DNA of 64,000 nt from Chryseobacterium rhizosphaerae (GTDB taxonomy: Bacteria; Bacteroidota; Bacteroidia; Flavobacteriales; Weeksellaceae), in assembly GCF_003385455.1 (NCBI RefSeq), contig NZ_QNUF01000009.1, positions 1 to 64,000 of the forward strand, given 5' to 3'. The notes under the pieces are model-generated. The model had not been told where the DNA came from. It did not search any database and was given only the letters and a program-made list of their open reading frames with translations. The position numbers and the translations under genes were made by a program. Position 1 is the stretch's first letter. Each line of letters starts with the position of its first letter. Below are positions 35,134-44,518 of the stretch, piece by piece.

Positions 35134-36501
35134 ATGACAAATAGACTAAAAATCACTTTTCTCCTTGGGATTTTCATAATGATATTCTCTTCAAATATGA
35201 TGAATGCCCAGCTAAAACAAGGAGATTTAGTGGATGGTATTGCTGCTGTTATCGGTGATGAGATTGTTTTGGAATCTGATGTAACTGAGCAAATGAATTA
35301 TGGAAAGCAGCAGGGAGCTTCTAATACAGATAAATGTGAGTTCCTGGAAAACCTTATCAGCAATAAGCTTCTTGTATACGAGGCAAAAAAAGATACGTTG
35401 ATTGAAAACCGTTCTGCAGCGATCAAGGAGCAAGCCAATGGAAAATACCGTCAGTTGCTTTCTCAATTTCCAGATGAAAAAACAATGCTTGCAGCTTATA
35501 AGTTCAGAAATGCTTATGAGATGAAGAATGCTATCGAAAAAATTGATATAGACCAATACTACGGGCAGGCAAAATATCAGAGAATTACTGAAAAAGCCGA
35601 CGTAACACCTAATGAGGTTACCGACTTTTATAACCTGTACAAAATGCAGTTGCCACAGATAAAAGATGAAGTAACCTTAGCTCAGATTATGATTTATCCG
35701 GCATTGACGGAAGCTCATAAACAAGATCTGATCAACAGACTGAAAAAAGTTAAGCAGGATATCTTAGGTGGAGAAACTTTCGAAAGTCAGGCTAGAATTT
35801 ATTCTGAAGATGAAGGATCTGCTTCCAACGGAGGATTATACAAGAATATCAATAAAGGTCAGATGGTGAAGCAGTTTGAAGCTACAGCATTAAACCTTCA
35901 GGAAAATGAAATTTCAGATCCTATCGAATCTGAATTCGGATACCACATTATTCAGTTGTTAAAAAAATCCGGAAAAGTGTATGACGCAAGACATATTCTA
36001 TTAAAGGCTACTCCTACAGATGAAGAACTAAAAACGGCAAAAGCAAAATTAGATAGTATCAGAGGTCTTATTATAGATGGTAAGATGACATTTAAAGATG
36101 CTGCGTTTAAGTTTTCTGATGATAAAAGAACCAAATTTAATGCTGGAGTTATTCCGGGAGGAGACGGTTCTGATAAAATTGAAAGAGAAAGTATCCCGGG
36201 AACAATCAGCTATGAGTTAGCCGGATTAAACAAAGGTGATATTACTACTGCTTTTGAAGACGAAGAAAACAAAAGAAAAACGGTTAAGATCATTAAATTG
36301 GAAGATGCTATACCTGCACACCAGATTACACTGGAAACAGACTTTAGCAGAATAAAACAAATGGCACTGAATAAGAAGAAGAATGAAATGATTGAAAAAT
36401 TTGTTAGTTCTAAATTACCAAATATTTTCATCTCCATCAACGGACGTTATGATAGCTGTAATTTTAAATCCAATTGGAAAAAAGCAACAGTTAAAAAATA
36501 A
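35134..36501 (+). CDS. SurA-like periplasmic peptidyl-prolyl isomerase
   Basis: 455 residues with a signal peptide (to about MNAQL). An N-terminal SurA_N-like helical region (about 30-165, beginning DGIAAVIGDEIVLESDV) precedes two parvulin domains (about 172-280 and 282-390, the second starting YDARHILLKA). The C-terminus is a helix plus a tail. SurA proteins escort outer-membrane barrel proteins and isomerise proline bonds in the periplasm. It has its own promoter and terminator. Confidence 0.9.
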   Translation: MTNRLKITFLLGIFIMIFSSNMMNAQLKQGDLVDGIAAVIGDEIVLESDVTEQMNYGKQQGASNTDKCEFLENLISNKLLVYEAKKDTLIENRSAAIKEQANGKYRQLLSQFPDEKTMLAAYKFRNAYEMKNAIEKIDIDQYYGQAKYQRITEKADVTPNEVTDFYNLYKMQLPQIKDEVTLAQIMIYPALTEAHKQDLINRLKKVKQDILGGETFESQARIYSEDEGSASNGGLYKNINKGQMVKQFEATALNLQENEISDPIESEFGYHIIQLLKKSGKVYDARHILLKATPTDEELKTAKAKLDSIRGLIIDGKMTFKDAAFKFSDDKRTKFNAGVIPGGDGSDKIERESIPGTISYELAGLNKGDITTAFEDEENKRKTVKIIKLEDAIPAHQITLETDFSRIKQMALNKKKNEMIEKFVSSKLPNIFISINGRYDSCNFKSNWKKATVKK

Positions 36502-36505
36502 AAAC

Positions 36506-36537
36506 AAAAACCTTCAGAATCTCTGGAGGTTTTTTTT
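36506..36537 (+). terminator. terminator of the SurA-like gene
   Basis: AAAAACCTTCAGA / TCTGGAGGTTTTT stem (one G-T pair) followed by T-tract. Confidence 0.88.
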
Positions 36538-36642
36538 ATCAGTAAACTTTATCCCTTGAAACAGGTTTGAATGGAAAATCTTATTTACCTTTCTTTATAT
36601 ACTTGTATTGTAACATTGAATATCTTTACATAAACTAAACGT

Positions 36643-37140
36643 ATGGACTTTGCCTTTTATCTTCGACAATTCCATTTGGCAGCAGGGGAAACTCCAGAAA
36701 TAAAGCTTGATCGTAAGGGATTGAAACTATCGGTAGATATTGTTCTGGAATCCGTAGCTCTCAAAGTATATAAACCGGAGTGGTCTGGAGATCATCAGTC
36801 ACCATTAGATGCAGTGGGGAGGATTTTCTTTTCGGTATGGGTAAATGATAAGGCGATCCAAGAGGATAGAATATATTATAATATCCATGCCCTAAAGGTA
36901 AGAGAATTAAAAAACTATAGGATTTCCGGTAGAAATTTTGCGCAGGATTTTAGAACTGAATTTTTGAAGTATCATAAAGACTGGCCTAATGTAAGTGTAC
37001 AGTATGGACCACTTACCTTAATGCAGGGCTGGATACAATTAAAAAATGATAGGATACAAAAAGATGTATATGAACTGGTTCAGAATTTTTTAAAGATAAG
37101 TTCCATTATAGATCATATTTTGGATTCACATAAGAAATGA
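36643..37140 (+). CDS. unknown conserved-looking soluble protein
   Basis: 165 residues, no signal or membrane segment. I do not recognise it. It begins MDFAFYLRQFHLAAGETPEIKLDRKG, has alternating strands and aromatic positions, and ends in a helix (VYELVQNFLKISSIIDHIL). The base composition and codon use match neighbours, and a terminator lies upstream, so it is very likely a real single gene. A near-consensus TATCTTTA lies in the gap before the ATG. Confidence 0.6.
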   Translation: MDFAFYLRQFHLAAGETPEIKLDRKGLKLSVDIVLESVALKVYKPEWSGDHQSPLDAVGRIFFSVWVNDKAIQEDRIYYNIHALKVRELKNYRISGRNFAQDFRTEFLKYHKDWPNVSVQYGPLTLMQGWIQLKNDRIQKDVYELVQNFLKISSIIDHILDSHKK

Positions 37141-37213
37141 TAATATTTCGTTTTCTATAACTTTTTTAGTCAATTGAGATACCTGGTAAACGTTGTTTTT
37201 AGTATTTTTACAC

Positions 37214-38203
37214 ATGAGCAATTTTATAGATTTCAACTCTGCAAAAAAACTTCATGACATGCAGGCTAGCCAAAATAGAATTACAGAGCTTTTTAATATA
37301 AAATATCCAATTATTCAGGCTGGTATGATCTGGCATTCCGGATGGAGGCTGGCTTCTGCCGTTTCCAATTGTGGAGGATTGGGGTTAATAGGTGCAGGAA
37401 GTATGTATCCCGATATCCTGAGAGAAAATATCAGGAAATGCAAAGAAGCCACAGACAAGCCTTTTGGGGTGAATGTTCCGATGTTATATCCTAATATTGA
37501 AGAGATCATCCAGATTATCCTTGAAGAAGGTGTGAAAATTGTCTTTACATCAGCAGGAAATCCGAAAACGTATACAGAAACACTTCAGAAAGAAGGATTA
37601 AAAGTAGCTCACGTAGTTTCCTCTACCAAATTTGCAGTAAAATGTGAAGATGCAGGAGTAGATGCTATTGTTGCGGAAGGTTTTGAAGCTGGAGGGCATA
37701 ACGGAAGAGATGAAACGACAACGTTCTGTCTGATCCCTAATGTGAGGAAACATATCTCTAAGCCATTAATCGCTGCCGGAGGTATTGCTTTGGGATCACA
37801 AATGAAAGCTGCCATGATTTTAGGAGCAGATGGAGTACAGATCGGATCGCGCTTTGCTGCTACTACTGAGGCCAGTGCACATGAAAACTGGAAAAAGAAA
37901 ATTACCGAACTGCAGGAAGGAGATACACATCTTACTTTAAAAGAATTAGCCCCTGTAAGAATGGTTAAAAATAAGTTCTTTGGTGAGTTGGAAACTATTT
38001 ACCAAAGTGGAAGAGATAAAGAAGCTTTAATTGCTTCATTAGGAAGAGCCAGAGCAAAAAAAGGAATGTTTGAAGGAGATATGGAAGATGGAGAATTAGA
38101 AATAGGACAGGTTTCCGCATTAATCGACGATATATTGCCGGTAGAAACCGTTTTTAATCATCTGTTGGAGGAATTTGAAAATATCAAAATGCCTGTATTA
38201 TAG
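37214..38203 (+). CDS. nitronate monooxygenase (2-nitropropane dioxygenase family)
   Basis: 329 residues from ATG 37214; a TTG 21 bp earlier would only add MFLVFLH. FMN-dependent TIM-barrel enzyme that detoxifies alkyl nitronates. Family features: PIIQAGMIWHSG, GGLGLIGAG, VVSSTKFAVKCEDAGVDAIVAEGFEAGGHNG (read in parts), and GADGVQIGSRFAAT for phosphate binding. It is cytoplasmic. Enoyl-ACP reductase FabK is a related alternative, but the active-site His in EAGGH is typical of nitronate monooxygenases. A terminator follows. Confidence 0.85.
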   Translation: MSNFIDFNSAKKLHDMQASQNRITELFNIKYPIIQAGMIWHSGWRLASAVSNCGGLGLIGAGSMYPDILRENIRKCKEATDKPFGVNVPMLYPNIEEIIQIILEEGVKIVFTSAGNPKTYTETLQKEGLKVAHVVSSTKFAVKCEDAGVDAIVAEGFEAGGHNGRDETTTFCLIPNVRKHISKPLIAAGGIALGSQMKAAMILGADGVQIGSRFAATTEASAHENWKKKITELQEGDTHLTLKELAPVRMVKNKFFGELETIYQSGRDKEALIASLGRARAKKGMFEGDMEDGELEIGQVSALIDDILPVETVFNHLLEEFENIKMPVL

Positions 38204-38241
38204 TTAGCTGTACTATATTTCAGTATTTATTTTAAAATAAT

Positions 38242-38278
38242 AAAAGAGATTGCCTTCATAGGAGGCAATCTCTTTTTA
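38242..38278. terminator. bidirectional terminator
   Basis: AAAAGAGATTGCC / GGCAATCTCTTTT stem with a 9-nt loop, between the convergent nitronate monooxygenase and lectin genes. Confidence 0.9.
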
Positions 38279-38288
38279 TAGAGAGGTG

Positions 38289-38906
38289 TTAATTGTTTAT
38301 CTCATAAATATCAGTGATCTCTACAACTGCCATTTCATGTCTTTCAGAGTTGTTACCTTCCAGAATAAAAGTTGCATAATATCTGATCCCTCCAAATATC
38401 TGATCCTTCTTCTTAATAATTTGTATTTTAAATTGTGGATTAGATACGTTTCCTGCATTAGTGTTGGTAGCCCATAAAGAGTTTGAAGCAATATAAGGGG
38501 TATTTTTATACAATACCAGATTTCCATCTCCCTGAGCAGACAAATAAGGATTGTTACTTCCGGACTGTACCGTATTAGAAGCCCATCTCGCTGGGTTTGG
38601 ATGAAGACCTACCCAATGAATAGGACTTGCATACAATACTAGGTTACAGTCGTGCTGAAGATCAAGATGAAGATTTACATTTCCATAATTAAGAACCAAA
38701 GAACCTCCTGCTGCCATTCCATAAGATCTGCTGCTTTCAGCTAGAACTGTGGTTTTGGTCGTTGACAGTCTTTCTGTAGACTTGGTTACCGATGATTTTG
38801 CCATGGCTGTTTGCTGTGTTTCTGTGGCGATGTCATTCTCTGTAGAACAGGAAAAGGTTACCAATGCCAACAAAGCTAAAGATGAAATCTTTACTGCGTT
38901 TTTCAT
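38289..38906 (-). CDS. bulb-type (monocot mannose-binding) lectin lipoprotein
   Basis: 205 residues. Lipobox VTFSC (Cys20), a Ser/Thr/Lys-rich linker (about 21-60), then a B_lectin domain. Two copies of the sugar-binding signature QxDxNxVxY are intact: QHDCNLVLY and QGDGNLVLY. A C-terminal extension (about 155-205) forms strands and ends EINN. Such lectins bind mannose or rhamnose; in Pseudomonas, tandem domains of this kind make LlpA bacteriocins, and in other bacteria surface adhesins. The lipoprotein anchor favours a surface role. Confidence 0.82.
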   Translation of the reverse strand: MKNAVKISSLALLALVTFSCSTENDIATETQQTAMAKSSVTKSTERLSTTKTTVLAESSRSYGMAAGGSLVLNYGNVNLHLDLQHDCNLVLYASPIHWVGLHPNPARWASNTVQSGSNNPYLSAQGDGNLVLYKNTPYIASNSLWATNTNAGNVSNPQFKIQIIKKKDQIFGGIRYYATFILEGNNSERHEMAVVEITDIYEINN

Positions 38907-38934
38907 GTTTGTTGTTATTAATTTTTTACAGCAG

Positions 38935-38942
38935 CAAATATA
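38935..38942 (-). promoter_or_regulatory. -7 box (TATATTTG) for the lectin gene
   Basis: Exact TAnnTTTG match on the minus strand, 28 nt before the ATG at 38906. Confidence 0.5.
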
Positions 38943-39211
38943 AAATAAGTATAATAATCTCGTTTTTGTGATATATGTATCTTTTTTAGCTTATTGATGT
39001 ATCTGCTTTAAATATATTCCCGGCTTTATAAAATATTTAACACACTAAATAGTGTCTTTTTTGATTTGTTATTATTTTTATGTTTTATATTAAATTTTTA
39101 ATAAATAGGTAAGTATTTGAATAAAAGCGCATTTAAAAATTAAAATCAGACTTCTAAATTGGGTTATTTCGAATATCCGGAGCTTTTCTATCATATTATT
39201 CTGTTATTTGG

Positions 39212-39219
39212 TAATTTTG
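39212..39219 (+). promoter_or_regulatory. -7 box (TAATTTTG) for the alpha/beta hydrolase gene
   Basis: Exact TAnnTTTG match 66 nt before the ATG at 39286. Confidence 0.45.
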
Positions 39220-39285
39220 CAAGAAATAATAGTATTTTACACGTTAAAAGAGATTTGATGTTGTAAAAAGAATTGGCGAAAGAAT

Positions 39286-40059
39286 ATGATACAGAATACG
39301 ATAGTAAATGTTGGTGATAAAAATCTTTATATAGAATACAATAACTCCTTTGAAAATAGACCCACGATTGTCTTTCTTCACGATTCTCTGGGATCAGTAG
39401 TGCTCTGGAGAGATTTTCCTGCTAAATTGTCTGAAGCTACCCAATCTAATGTCCTTGTGTATGACCGTCTTGGCTATGGCAAATCATATCCTATGATTAC
39501 TCATGAAAGAGCAGTTAATTATATGGAACAGGAAGCAGACCTGCTTAATGATTTGTTGGCGCAGCTCAATATTGACAAAGCGATCCTGTTCGGGCATAGT
39601 GACGGTGGAACAATTGCTTTAATTGCTGCCGCAAAATATCACAAAAGAGTAGAAGCGGTAATTTGTGAAGCAGGACATATTTTTGTTGAAGATATTACCT
39701 TAAAAGGGGTTTATGATGCATGGGAAGCCTATAAAACGACAAATCTTCCGGAACGTTTGAAGAAATACCATGGTGATAAAGTAGAAATGCTTTTTAAAGC
39801 ATGGACAGAAACCTGGACACGCGATGATTACAGAAACTGGAATATTGAATATCTCTTAAAAGATATAATTTGCCCATTATTATTTATCCAGGGAGAATCC
39901 GATGAATATGGTACACTGGACCAGGTAGAGAAAACTATTTCCCAGGTAAGCGGAAGTAGTGAGAAATACATTATTCCGGGTATTGGACATACTCCACATA
40001 AGGAAGTTCCTGAGCTGGTTCTTGAAAAATCTGCCGAATATATCCGTAAGCTTTTTTAA
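39286..40059 (+). CDS. alpha/beta hydrolase
   Basis: 257 residues. Canonical fold with oxyanion segment FLHDSLGS, YDRLGYGKS, nucleophile elbow GHSDGG (Ser about 106), an acid in the GESDEYG region and catalytic His in GIGHTPHKE. No signal peptide, so probably cytoplasmic. The substrate is unknown; homologues are annotated as esterases or epoxide-hydrolase-like proteins. It converges on the HD-domain gene with an 11-bp gap. Confidence 0.85.
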   Translation: MIQNTIVNVGDKNLYIEYNNSFENRPTIVFLHDSLGSVVLWRDFPAKLSEATQSNVLVYDRLGYGKSYPMITHERAVNYMEQEADLLNDLLAQLNIDKAILFGHSDGGTIALIAAAKYHKRVEAVICEAGHIFVEDITLKGVYDAWEAYKTTNLPERLKKYHGDKVEMLFKAWTETWTRDDYRNWNIEYLLKDIICPLLFIQGESDEYGTLDQVEKTISQVSGSSEKYIIPGIGHTPHKEVPELVLEKSAEYIRKLF

Positions 40060-40070
40060 AGATTAAAAAA

Positions 40071-40688
40071 TTACAGTAGCTGAATTTCTGCGGTGATATT
40101 TTTTTTGGACTGTATTTCGTATTGGCCTTTAAAATACTCAGTTTTAAAGATGTCTTCAAGTTCCAGAAAATGTTGAAGAACTTTTTTTCGCCCGGGTTTA
40201 TAGAGAAAATCCGGATAGATAGAATATTCTTTTCGGATCATTTTGGTATAGGCCAGGTAAGTGGCAAGATCTTTTCCAAGGATAGAAAGATCGGCATCCA
40301 ATAGGTAATGGGTATCTTCATCTTCAGATCTTTGATGGGATTTAGTGGCCAGGATCTGTTTTGAAATCTTCAGAATTGTATCATGGGGTACACCGATTTC
40401 CTTAAGCCTTTTTTCAGCTGTACCAGCACTTTTTTCCTCATTAGACCTGGAGGTTGCATCATAAATAATATCGTGATAGAAAACAGAAAAAGAAACTGTG
40501 GCAAAGTCAGAGATATGGGGTTTTACCGTTTCAAGTTCCTGAAACATATTTTCAAGGTGAGACAGATTGTGATAATATCTGCCTTTCTCAGAGTGCTTTT
40601 TTTCAATTTCCTTCCATAGACTTTGGATTAAAGCCTGATCATCAGTAAATAAAATACAAAGTTGTAGAAAACGGTCTTGCAGAATCAT
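40071..40688 (-). CDS. HD-superfamily metal-dependent phosphohydrolase (COG4339 type)
   Basis: 205 residues, cytoplasmic. The HD pattern is visible as YYHNLSHLENM, then FYHDIIYDATSRSNEEKSA, then LLDADLSILG. This order of His and Asp matches predicted metal-dependent HD hydrolases of COG4339, which act on phosphoesters of unknown identity. The gene precedes the rhodanese gene's 3' side on the same strand with a 30-bp gap, so it is likely the second gene of a two-gene unit. Confidence 0.82.
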   Translation of the reverse strand: MILQDRFLQLCILFTDDQALIQSLWKEIEKKHSEKGRYYHNLSHLENMFQELETVKPHISDFATVSFSVFYHDIIYDATSRSNEEKSAGTAEKRLKEIGVPHDTILKISKQILATKSHQRSEDEDTHYLLDADLSILGKDLATYLAYTKMIRKEYSIYPDFLYKPGRKKVLQHFLELEDIFKTEYFKGQYEIQSKKNITAEIQLL

Positions 40689-40718
40689 GATCCGTAAAAG
40701 GTATAAAAAAAAGGAACT

Positions 40719-41018
40719 TTAAAAAGTTCCCTGATTTGCTTCAAGAACAGCCTTAAGCTCAGCCCAGCCTCCGCCGTTATAGCCATCCTTTAATCCTTGA
40801 GTGTTAAGATATTCTAATGCTTTTCCACTTCTGTTTCCACTTCTGCAGAATATGATCACTGGTTTTTCGATAGATAAAACCTCATCCTGTCTATCTTCTA
40901 CTTCACCTAGAGGAATATTTTTAGCCCCATCTATATTTCCGTCCATTTCAAGCTCCATAGGCTCGCGAACGTCGATCAACTCATAATTTCCGGATTGTAT
41001 TACTTCTATTAAAGACAT
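40719..41018 (-). CDS. rhodanese-like protein
   Basis: 99 residues, a single rhodanese domain: LIDVREPMELEMDG and active-site loop FCRSGNRSGKA with the persulphide-forming Cys. Such proteins carry sulphur atoms for enzymes or act in redox. It lacks a signal peptide, so it is cytoplasmic. It lies upstream of the HD gene on the same strand. Confidence 0.88.
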   Translation of the reverse strand: MSLIEVIQSGNYELIDVREPMELEMDGNIDGAKNIPLGEVEDRQDEVLSIEKPVIIFCRSGNRSGKALEYLNTQGLKDGYNGGGWAELKAVLEANQGTF

Positions 41019-41169
41019 AGTTGTTTATTTTAAACATTAAATTATAAACGAAAATACGTAATTTTTTTTTGAAAAAAATCTTAATTAAAACATAATTTTT
41101 TCAGAACAGAGCTAGACCAGGGTTTCTGGCTGAAGCATTCTGAAAACTGAAAGATTGATAAAATAATCT

Positions 41170-41177
41170 TAATTTTG
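41170..41177 (+). promoter_or_regulatory. -7 box (TAATTTTG) for queG
   Basis: Exact TAnnTTTG match 13 nt before the chosen ATG. It favours the ATG at 41191 over a GTG at 41182. Confidence 0.5.
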
Positions 41178-41190
41178 CAATGTGATAAGT

Positions 41191-42135
41191 ATGAATGCCG
41201 GAGCCGAAAAATATTCCCAACTGATAAAAACCAAAGCCAAAAGTTTTGGGTTTCAGAATTGTGGCATTTCTAAAGCTGATTTTTTAGAGGAAGATGCCGC
41301 ACATCTCGAAAAATGGCTTAAGAATAACTTCAATGGGGAAATGAAGTATATGGAAAATCATTTCGATAAGAGATTAGATCCAAGGCTTTTGGTAGAAGGC
41401 TCTAAATCTGTAATTTCACTTTCTTATAATTATTTTCCCGAAGAAAAAATTTCGGTGCTGGAGAATTATAAGATTTCAAAATATGCATATGCAGAGGATT
41501 ATCACGAAGTCATCAAAGAAATTCTTCGTGAACTGGTGGCAGAATTGCAGGAAGAGATCGGTGAATTCGGATTCAGGGTCTTTGTAGATTCAGCACCGGT
41601 TATGGAAAGAAGCTGGGCCAGAAAATCAGGAATAGGATGGGTAGGGAAAAATGCTAATCTGATCACCAGACAAAATGGTTCTTTCTATTTTCTTGCAGAA
41701 ATTATCTGCGACCTGGAGCTTATCTCCGATCATGAAACAACCGATCATTGCGGAACCTGCCGGAAATGTATTGATGCATGTCCTACAGATGCTATTGTTT
41801 CCGAAAAGATCATTGACGGAAGCCGCTGTATTTCCTATGCTACCATAGAGCTGAAAAATGAAATTCCGGATTACTTTCAGGATAAAATGGAAAACTGGAT
41901 GTTCGGTTGTGATATCTGCCAGGATGTATGTCCCTGGAACCGGTTCTCAGCACCCAATAAACAAAGTAGATTTACCCCTAATGAAGCCCTGAAAAATTTT
42001 AAAAAAGGGGAATGGAAAGAATTAACTCAGGAAATTTTCTCTGAGATCTTTAAAAAATCACCGGTGAAAAGAACCAAATTTGCCGGTTTAAAGAGAAATA
42101 TTGAGTTTTTGGAGAGGTCTTCAGATCTATTTTAG
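41191..42135 (+). CDS. queG: epoxyqueuosine reductase QueG
   Basis: 314 residues from ATG 41191. The enzyme performs the last step of queuosine synthesis in tRNA, using cobalamin and two iron-sulphur clusters. Features: [21 protein letters not shown] in parts (catalytic Asp), and ferredoxin-like motifs [16 protein letters not shown] and [13 protein letters not shown]. Length is typical of the short form without the C-terminal HEAT repeats. Cytoplasmic. It seems monocistronic. Confidence 0.93.
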   Translation: MNAGAEKYSQLIKTKAKSFGFQNCGISKADFLEEDAAHLEKWLKNNFNGEMKYMENHFDKRLDPRLLVEGSKSVISLSYNYFPEEKISVLENYKISKYAYAEDYHEVIKEILRELVAELQEEIGEFGFRVFVDSAPVMERSWARKSGIGWVGKNANLITRQNGSFYFLAEIICDLELISDHETTDHCGTCRKCIDACPTDAIVSEKIIDGSRCISYATIELKNEIPDYFQDKMENWMFGCDICQDVCPWNRFSAPNKQSRFTPNEALKNFKKGEWKELTQEIFSEIFKKSPVKRTKFAGLKRNIEFLERSSDLF

Positions 42136-42282
42136 CCGGAACTTTTGGTGACAACTCCTTCTTTGGAATTTTTTGGAGTTCCAAACTAAAGCTGATAATC
42201 GACCATTCCTTAAAATTTACGCTTTAAGGAGGTTAAGATTTGGTAGAATAAGTTTCTTAAAAACCTTTCCTAAAAAGAAAAA

Positions 42283-42328
42283 TTGACTCTCAGGAGATTA
42301 AATCTCACCGAAAATCAACGTTTTTTTT
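42283..42328. terminator. possible terminator in the gap after queG
   Basis: Imperfect hairpin: outer TTGA / TCAA and inner GAGATTAAATCTC, followed by eight T (42321-42328). The 350-bp gap 42136-42485 also holds a 7-bp stem TTTGGAA / TTCCAAA nearer queG. No open frame was seen in the gap. Confidence 0.4.
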
Positions 42329-42485
42329 GTATTCTTTTTGGAGCTGTTTTTACTCTTACTTTAAATCTTTTCTGAGACTTGGTATTTTTACGCATATTTG
42401 TGAATATTTCGTAACTAAATATAGTCATTTTTTCGATTAAAACAAATACTTTTACTAAAAATTACAGATTAAATTTTATTAAAAC

Positions 42486-43169
42486 ATGACCGTGAAAATT
42501 ATAGTATTATATATCTTAAAAGTGTTGGGAATAATTGTAGGAATCGTGATCATATATGTCCTTCTTGGCTTATTGATCCCCTTTATCTCTGTCTCAGCAA
42601 AAGATGATGGTGAAAAGAAAGATATTCCCATTTATATTTATACCAACGGAGTGCACACAGATATTGTAATGCCCGTAAAAAATGACCTGCAGGATTGGAG
42701 CCTGAAGATTCCTTTTGCCAATCTGAAATCAAAGAAAACAGACTATAATTATATCGGTATAGGATGGGGAGATAAAGGTTTTTACCTGGATACCCCCACA
42801 TGGGCTGACCTGAAGTTTTCTACTGCTGTGAAAGCCGCATTCTGGTTAAGCGATTCAGCAATGCATTGTACTTATTATACCACAATGAAAGAAGGGGACG
42901 ACTGTAAAATGATTATGATCAGCAGAAGCCAATATACAAGGCTGGTGAAATTTGTAGAAGATAAATTCGACAGAGATCAGAATGGCAATTTTATGGTGAT
43001 TCCTACCAATGCTGTGTATGGAGATAATGATGCTTTCTATGATGCCAGAGGTACATACAGTTTCCTGTATACCTGCAATACCTGGACTAATGACGCTTTA
43101 AAAGCTGCCGGACAAAAAGCGGCCCTGTGGACTCCTTCTGATTTTGGAATTTTCCAACACTACAAATAA
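42486..43169 (+). CDS. DUF2459 (TIGR02117) membrane-anchored protein
   Basis: 227 residues. N-terminal membrane helix (about 7-32), then a soluble domain facing the periplasm. The motif NGVHTDIVMP near 55 and YTCNTWTNDALKAAG near 195 supply the His and Cys of a permuted papain-like/NlpC fold, typical of the family annotated as DUF2459 or TIGR02117. Such proteins are likely peptidases or amidases acting on cell wall or acyl-linked proteins. The L,D-transpeptidase-like gene follows with a single base between, so the two are translationally linked. Confidence 0.8.
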   Translation: MTVKIIVLYILKVLGIIVGIVIIYVLLGLLIPFISVSAKDDGEKKDIPIYIYTNGVHTDIVMPVKNDLQDWSLKIPFANLKSKKTDYNYIGIGWGDKGFYLDTPTWADLKFSTAVKAAFWLSDSAMHCTYYTTMKEGDDCKMIMISRSQYTRLVKFVEDKFDRDQNGNFMVIPTNAVYGDNDAFYDARGTYSFLYTCNTWTNDALKAAGQKAALWTPSDFGIFQHYK

Positions 43170-43170
43170 A

Positions 43171-43818
43171 ATGAGAAGGTTTTTTCTTTTCTTTTTATTA
43201 CCTGTGCTTTCTTCCTGTGTCAAGGAGAAGGAAATAAACAGTTATAAGACAGGAAATGCTGTGGTAACGAGTGAGAAAAGACCAGAAGCAGATCTTTCTA
43301 AAATAAAAATAAAAGCTGAAGAAGCTTTAGCGTTCTGTACCTCAAGAAATCTCAGTACCGATTTTTGTATCCTTATAGACATGAGCCTTCATTCAGGAAT
43401 TAAACGTTTCTTTGTCTGGGATTTTAAAAACAAAACTATTTCAGGGAAATATCTCGTAGGGCATGGTTGTGGTATAAATGCATGGAGTAAAGATGATTCA
43501 AGAGACCGCCCGGAATTCAGCAATGAAGATGGAAGCCATCTTTCATCTCTGGGGAAATACAGGTTGGAAGGAAGAGGAGACAGCGAATGGGGTGTCAACA
43601 TAAAATACCTGATGCATGGCCTCGAGGATACTAATACTAATGCATTGAAAAGGTTTATCGTTTTTCATTCCTGGAATCTGATGAGCGATGAAGAAGTTTT
43701 TCCTAAAGGATCACCGGAAGGATGGGGCTGTCCCACCATTTCAAATAATGCTATGAGAAAAATTGATCCAATGATTCAGAACACTAAGAAACCTGTTCTG
43801 ATGTGGATTTATAATTAA
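43171..43818 (+). CDS. murein L,D-transpeptidase-like lipoprotein (YkuD_2)
   Basis: 215 residues from ATG 43171; an earlier in-frame start would overlap the preceding gene. Lipobox LSSC (about Cys15). The catalytic domain of the YkuD_2 family (PF13645) shows SLHSGIKRFFVWDF, GHGCG, HSWNLMSDE and the active Cys in EGWGCPTIS. It probably cross-links or trims peptidoglycan in the periplasm. It is one base after the DUF2459 gene, suggesting both act on the same envelope substrate. Confidence 0.82.
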   Translation: MRRFFLFFLLPVLSSCVKEKEINSYKTGNAVVTSEKRPEADLSKIKIKAEEALAFCTSRNLSTDFCILIDMSLHSGIKRFFVWDFKNKTISGKYLVGHGCGINAWSKDDSRDRPEFSNEDGSHLSSLGKYRLEGRGDSEWGVNIKYLMHGLEDTNTNALKRFIVFHSWNLMSDEEVFPKGSPEGWGCPTISNNAMRKIDPMIQNTKKPVLMWIYN

Positions 43819-43828
43819 AAGAAGTAAG

Positions 43829-44281
43829 ATGAAATATAGACTTTTCCGAGAACAGCAATTAAACTGCGATCTAGAAACGGCATGGAAATTCTTTTCCTCC
43901 GCCAATAACCTTTCCGAAATCACTCCAAAAGATATGGGATTTACTGTCCTGACAGAACTGGAAGATGATGAAATTTATAAAGGAATGCTCATAGATTACT
44001 ATGTTTCCCCGTTATTTGGGATTAAGATGAAATGGCAGACAGAAATTACCCATGTGGATTTTCAGAAAAACTTTACTGATTTTCAGAAAAAAGGACCGTA
44101 TAGATTATGGAATCACCATCATGAGTTTATTCCGAATGATGAAGGTGTTTTAATGAGGGATACGATAGATTATGAACTTCCTGCAGGATTTCTTGGAGAA
44201 ATAGCCCACCGTCTTTTTGTCAGAAAGAAACTGGAGTATATTTTTGATTACCGTTTCCGGGTACTTAGCAGACTGTTTTAA
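43829..44281 (+). CDS. SRPBCC (START-like) family protein
   Basis: 150 residues, no signal. Polyketide-cyclase/CoxG-like ligand-binding fold: EQQLNCDLETAWKFFSSANNLSEITP at the start, IDYYVSPLFGIKMKWQTEI in the middle, and a C-terminal helix ending in FRVLSRLF. Found after the L,D-transpeptidase by 10 bp, so likely in the same transcript. The ligand is unknown; similar proteins in Bacteroidota are annotated as SRPBCC or cell division inhibitor-like. Confidence 0.75.
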   Translation: MKYRLFREQQLNCDLETAWKFFSSANNLSEITPKDMGFTVLTELEDDEIYKGMLIDYYVSPLFGIKMKWQTEITHVDFQKNFTDFQKKGPYRLWNHHHEFIPNDEGVLMRDTIDYELPAGFLGEIAHRLFVRKKLEYIFDYRFRVLSRLF

Positions 44282-44467
44282 AATATCCGCAAGATCTTTG
44301 ATTGGATATTGGAAAGTGGCCTGTGGAATGGCAGGCAGAAAAACGGAGCTATAAGTACCCTTTGCCATTCCGAAGGAATCTCGACATCATGGTTGAAAAC
44401 ATTCATTTTTCTTGATTGTTTAAGTTTTTTTAACATTTGAAACGGCCTGAACTCCATCTAAAATTCG

Positions 44468-44475
44468 TACTTTTG
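44468..44475 (+). promoter_or_regulatory. -7 box (TACTTTTG) for the RND efflux operon
   Basis: Exact TAnnTTTG match 43 nt before the small leader gene at 44519. Confidence 0.5.
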
Positions 44476-44518
44476 CGCCACTATCGTTTTTACTAAAAAA
44501 CAAAGCGTTCTCTTTGAC

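Larger units (their letters stand above)
38907..39285. other. divergent AT-rich gap between lectin and hydrolase genes
   Basis: 379 bp. It carries the -7 box of the lectin gene at its left end and that of the hydrolase gene near its right end; the middle is plain AT-rich DNA with no repeat, hairpin or open frame seen. Confidence 0.6.
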
